Shown here: one piece after another, positions 61,530 through 64,000 of the stretch
Layout of the letters: each line of letters opens with the position of its first letter
Position numbering within the stretch: the first letter of the stretch is position 1
Assembly (NCBI GenBank): GCA_030068145.1
Contig: JAPJBO010000192.1
Span: 186,001-250,000, forward strand
Length of the DNA: 64,000 nt
Reading direction: 5' to 3'
Origin: Diplonema papillatum
Lineage: Eukaryota; Euglenozoa; Diplonemea; Diplonemida; Diplonemidae
The notes under the pieces: generated by a model
Databases searched by the model: none
What the model was told of the DNA's origin: nothing
What the model saw: only the letters and a program-made list of their open reading frames with translations
Translations under genes and position numbers: made by a program

Positions 61530-64000
61530 CTGTGGTCCTGCGCCCAGAGGTCGACAGTGCGGTTGGTGACGTTTTTCCGAGCGTAGCTGGCTAGCAGCAG
61601 GCAGGACCGAGACTCCTGGGAGACGGGGCTCGTGTTCAGCACGGGGACCGACGCGACGACGCGGCGGGCGGGCAGGGTGCGATCAACGGCGCTCACGGCC
61701 TCGGTCAGCGAGTCGAGCTGGGCGGCGTACCCGGGGACTTCGCGGGCGATGCGGCTTAGGTACCGCGCGATGTTCGGGTAGGAGTCGAAGACGTTCGGGT
61801 CGACAAGCCGCAGCTGGTCTACCTCCGGGGCGAAGTGGAAGTCCGCAAGCGTCAGGGTGCCCCCCAGCACGTACTCCCTACGTTCCAAGAGCTGGTCGAA
61901 GGAGAGCAGCAGGTCCCTCACGGACGCGATGCCCGTCCGCTTCCGTTCGTCCCGCTCGTCCCACGTCCTCGACGTGATCCACGGCCAGAAGCACTCGTTC
62001 GTAAACCGCCTCGCCTGCTTCGGATGCTTCCTGAAGTACTCGTGCAGCCTTGCTTTGACTCCTGGGTTCGTTGGTAAGATCGCGTGGTCCTTCGCGAGGT
62101 ACTCGAGGATCGCGGGCGTCTCGCCTAGGAACAAGTCGTCGTGCTCGAGCGTAGGCACCGCGCCCTCCGGGTGCTTGGCGAGGTAGTCCGGGCGGCGGTG
62201 CTCGTCGGCCCAGAGGTCGACGTGCCGGCAGTTGACGCCGAGCCTCGCGAAGTCGGAGAACCAGCGGCACGAGCGCGATCCCTGCGAAATCGGGTGCGTG
62301 TTCAGCACCGGCGTCGAGACCACACGGCGCGGCGGCAGCGTGCGGTCCACAGCACGCACGGCGTCTCCCAGGGAGTCAAAGGACGCAGTATACCCGGGGG
62401 CTTCCCTGGCGACACGGGCTAGGTACCGCTCGATATTTGGGTACGGGCCGAGCACCAGCGGGTCCATGTACTTCAGCTGGTCGACCTCCGGCGCGAACAG
62501 GAAGTCAGCGAGCGATAGCGAGCCGCCCAGGATGAAGTCCTGGCGAGCCAGCACATCGTCGAACCGGCCCAGCAGCCCCCGCACGGCGGTCAACCCGGCG
62601 GCCTTCCGCTCGTCCCTGTCCTCCCACGTCCTCGAGAGGATCCACGGCGAGAAGCAGTCTGTCGAGAACCGCCGCGCCTCCCGGACGTGCTGTCTGAAGT
62701 ACTCCCGCAGCGCGGTCTCATGGCTGGTGGTTGGGGGGTGCAGGTAGTGGTCGGCCGAGAGCTTCTCGAGGATCGCGGAGGCTTCGCGGAAAACCAGCCC
62801 GTCGTCGTCTAGTGTGGGGACCACAGCGTCGGGGTGGGTCACGAGGTAGTCCGGCCTGTGGTGGTCTAGCGCGAGGGCATCGGCCGGGCGGATGGTCACG
62901 TCCTTCTTCGCGAAGTCGGCGAACCACCGGCAGGCCCGCGACGGCTGCGAGATCGGGTGCGTCCGCAGCACCGGCGGCGGCCGCCGCCGCGGCGGCTCCC
63001 GGATCACGATCGGCGACAGCGGCGGCTCGGGCTCCCCCATCGCGCGCACGGCGCGCTCGAGGGCGTCGTACACTTTTGTGTACCCTGGCACGTCGCGTGC
63101 GAGGCGGTTCAAGTAGCGGGCGATGTTCGGGAACGAATCGAACACCGTCGGGTCCATGATCCGCAGCTGGTCGACTTCCGGGGCAAACAGGAAGTCAGCC
63201 AGCGTCAGCGAATTGCCGAGCACAAAATCCTGCCGCGCGAGGAGATCGTCGAACTGCAAAAGCAACGGCCGCACCTGCGCGAGGCCGTTGGTCTTCGCGC
63301 TCGCTCTTGTGTCGTACGTCCGCGCGACCAGCCACGGCCAGAAGCACTCGGTCGTGAACCGGCGCGCCTCCTTCGCGTGCTTCCTGAAGTACTCGTGCAG
63401 CTTCGCACGGCGCCGCGCGTCCCGCGGCAGGATCGCGTGGTTGTGCGACAAAAACTCGAGGATCGCGGCGCTCTCGCCGAAGTACACGTCGCCGTCCTCC
63501 AGCGTCGGCACCAGCCCGTCTGGGTGCCGCGCGAGGTACGTCGACCTCCGGTGCTCGTCAGCGAAGATGTCGACCGTGCGCACCGATGCCGGCTCGCCCG
63601 TGTACTCGAGCAACCACAGGCACGCTCTCGACGGCGAAGAGACGGGGTGCGTGTTGACCACCGGCACCGACCGCGGCCGCTCGACGGCCCGAGGAGGAGG
63701 CGGGGGAACAGGCACCGGTAACGGCGTCGAGGGCGCGGCGTACGGGACTTCCGTCGCCGGGTGGGCCCGCAAAGCGGACCCGAGCCGGTCGAACGACTCC
63801 GCGTACGACGGCACTTCCCTCGCGAACCTCCCCAGGTACCGGTCCACGTCCGGATGAGCGTCGAACACGTACGGATCCATGTACCGCAGCTGGTCGACCT
63901 CTGGGACGAGGAGGAAGTCGGCGAGAGTCAGCGAGTTTCCGACGGCGAAGTCCTGCCTCCGGAACTTGTCGTCGAACCGCGCGAGCAGCGGCCGGGCGGC
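61530..64000 (-). CDS. Poly-GST gene, 5' exon in window (open at edge)
   Basis: The frame is open from the window edge at 64000 to the donor at 61530. It holds the C-terminal half of one GST domain (AARPLLARFDDKF...LADFLLVPEVDQL), then three complete domains starting near 63661, 62972 and 62312, and the first 38 residues of a fifth (VLNTSPVSQESRSC...), which continues in the central exon. Pro-rich linkers separate domains. Units here differ from each other by 40-50 percent, so they are old compared with the central amplification. The domain at 63661 keeps the canonical GES glutathione-binding pair. Start codon, N-terminus and promoter lie outside the window. Confidence 0.88.

Overview
ORGANISM. 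This is a repeat-rich nuclear window from a eukaryote, most likely a microbial eukaryote (alga or other protist). Protein genes have GT-AG introns, no operons are seen, and mobile DNA includes LINEs with endonuclease, reverse transcriptase (RT) and RNase H, an RT-RNase H retroelement, TIR elements with (AC)n tracts, SINE-like repeats and long satellites. The closest recognisable host gene, a LIMR/LMBR1 membrane protein, resembles the plant and protist branch of its family. The lineage cannot be fixed from sequence alone. LAYOUT. 1-1.6 kb: 3' part of an ankyrin gene on the minus strand. 1.6-10 kb: LINE copies, long (AC)n tracts and a cluster of TIR elements. 9.9-12.6 kb: a broken RT-RNase H retroelement. 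12.9-17.9 kb: ORFs of unclear origin, two 20-bp arrays flanking a telomere-like G-rich array, and a SINE-like copy. 17.9-27.8 kb: three more ankyrin ORFs/genes on the minus strand. 28.5-36.2 kb: a nearly perfect 24-bp satellite with about 319 units. 36.2-36.8 kb: a LINE RT remnant. 37-40 kb: mostly unassigned. 40.5-42.0 kb: an intact single-exon LIMR gene, bracketed by an inverted repeat. 42.1-48.8 kb: tandem and inverted repeats and little recognisable coding. 49-64 kb: one minus-strand gene. MAIN RESULT. The right-hand 15 kb holds what reads as one gene with three in-window exons (64000-61530, 58174-52358, 51035-49655). The introns are phase-compatible and the summed coding length is divisible by three. 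It encodes at least 3,222 residues and about 14.5 head-to-tail theta-like glutathione S-transferase (GST) domains; the 5' end lies beyond the window. Six central domains are a recent 657-bp tandem amplification. Both introns hold tandem duplications that include their own 3' splice site. The first intron also holds the short form of the repeat that was amplified into the 7.7-kb satellite. HOW THE PARTS RELATE. Tandem duplication shapes host genes (GST, ankyrin), introns and satellites alike. The LINE copies abut (AC)n tracts, which suggests microsatellite tails or microsatellite-targeted insertion. No operon-like logic or shared pathway links the GST, ankyrin and LIMR genes.
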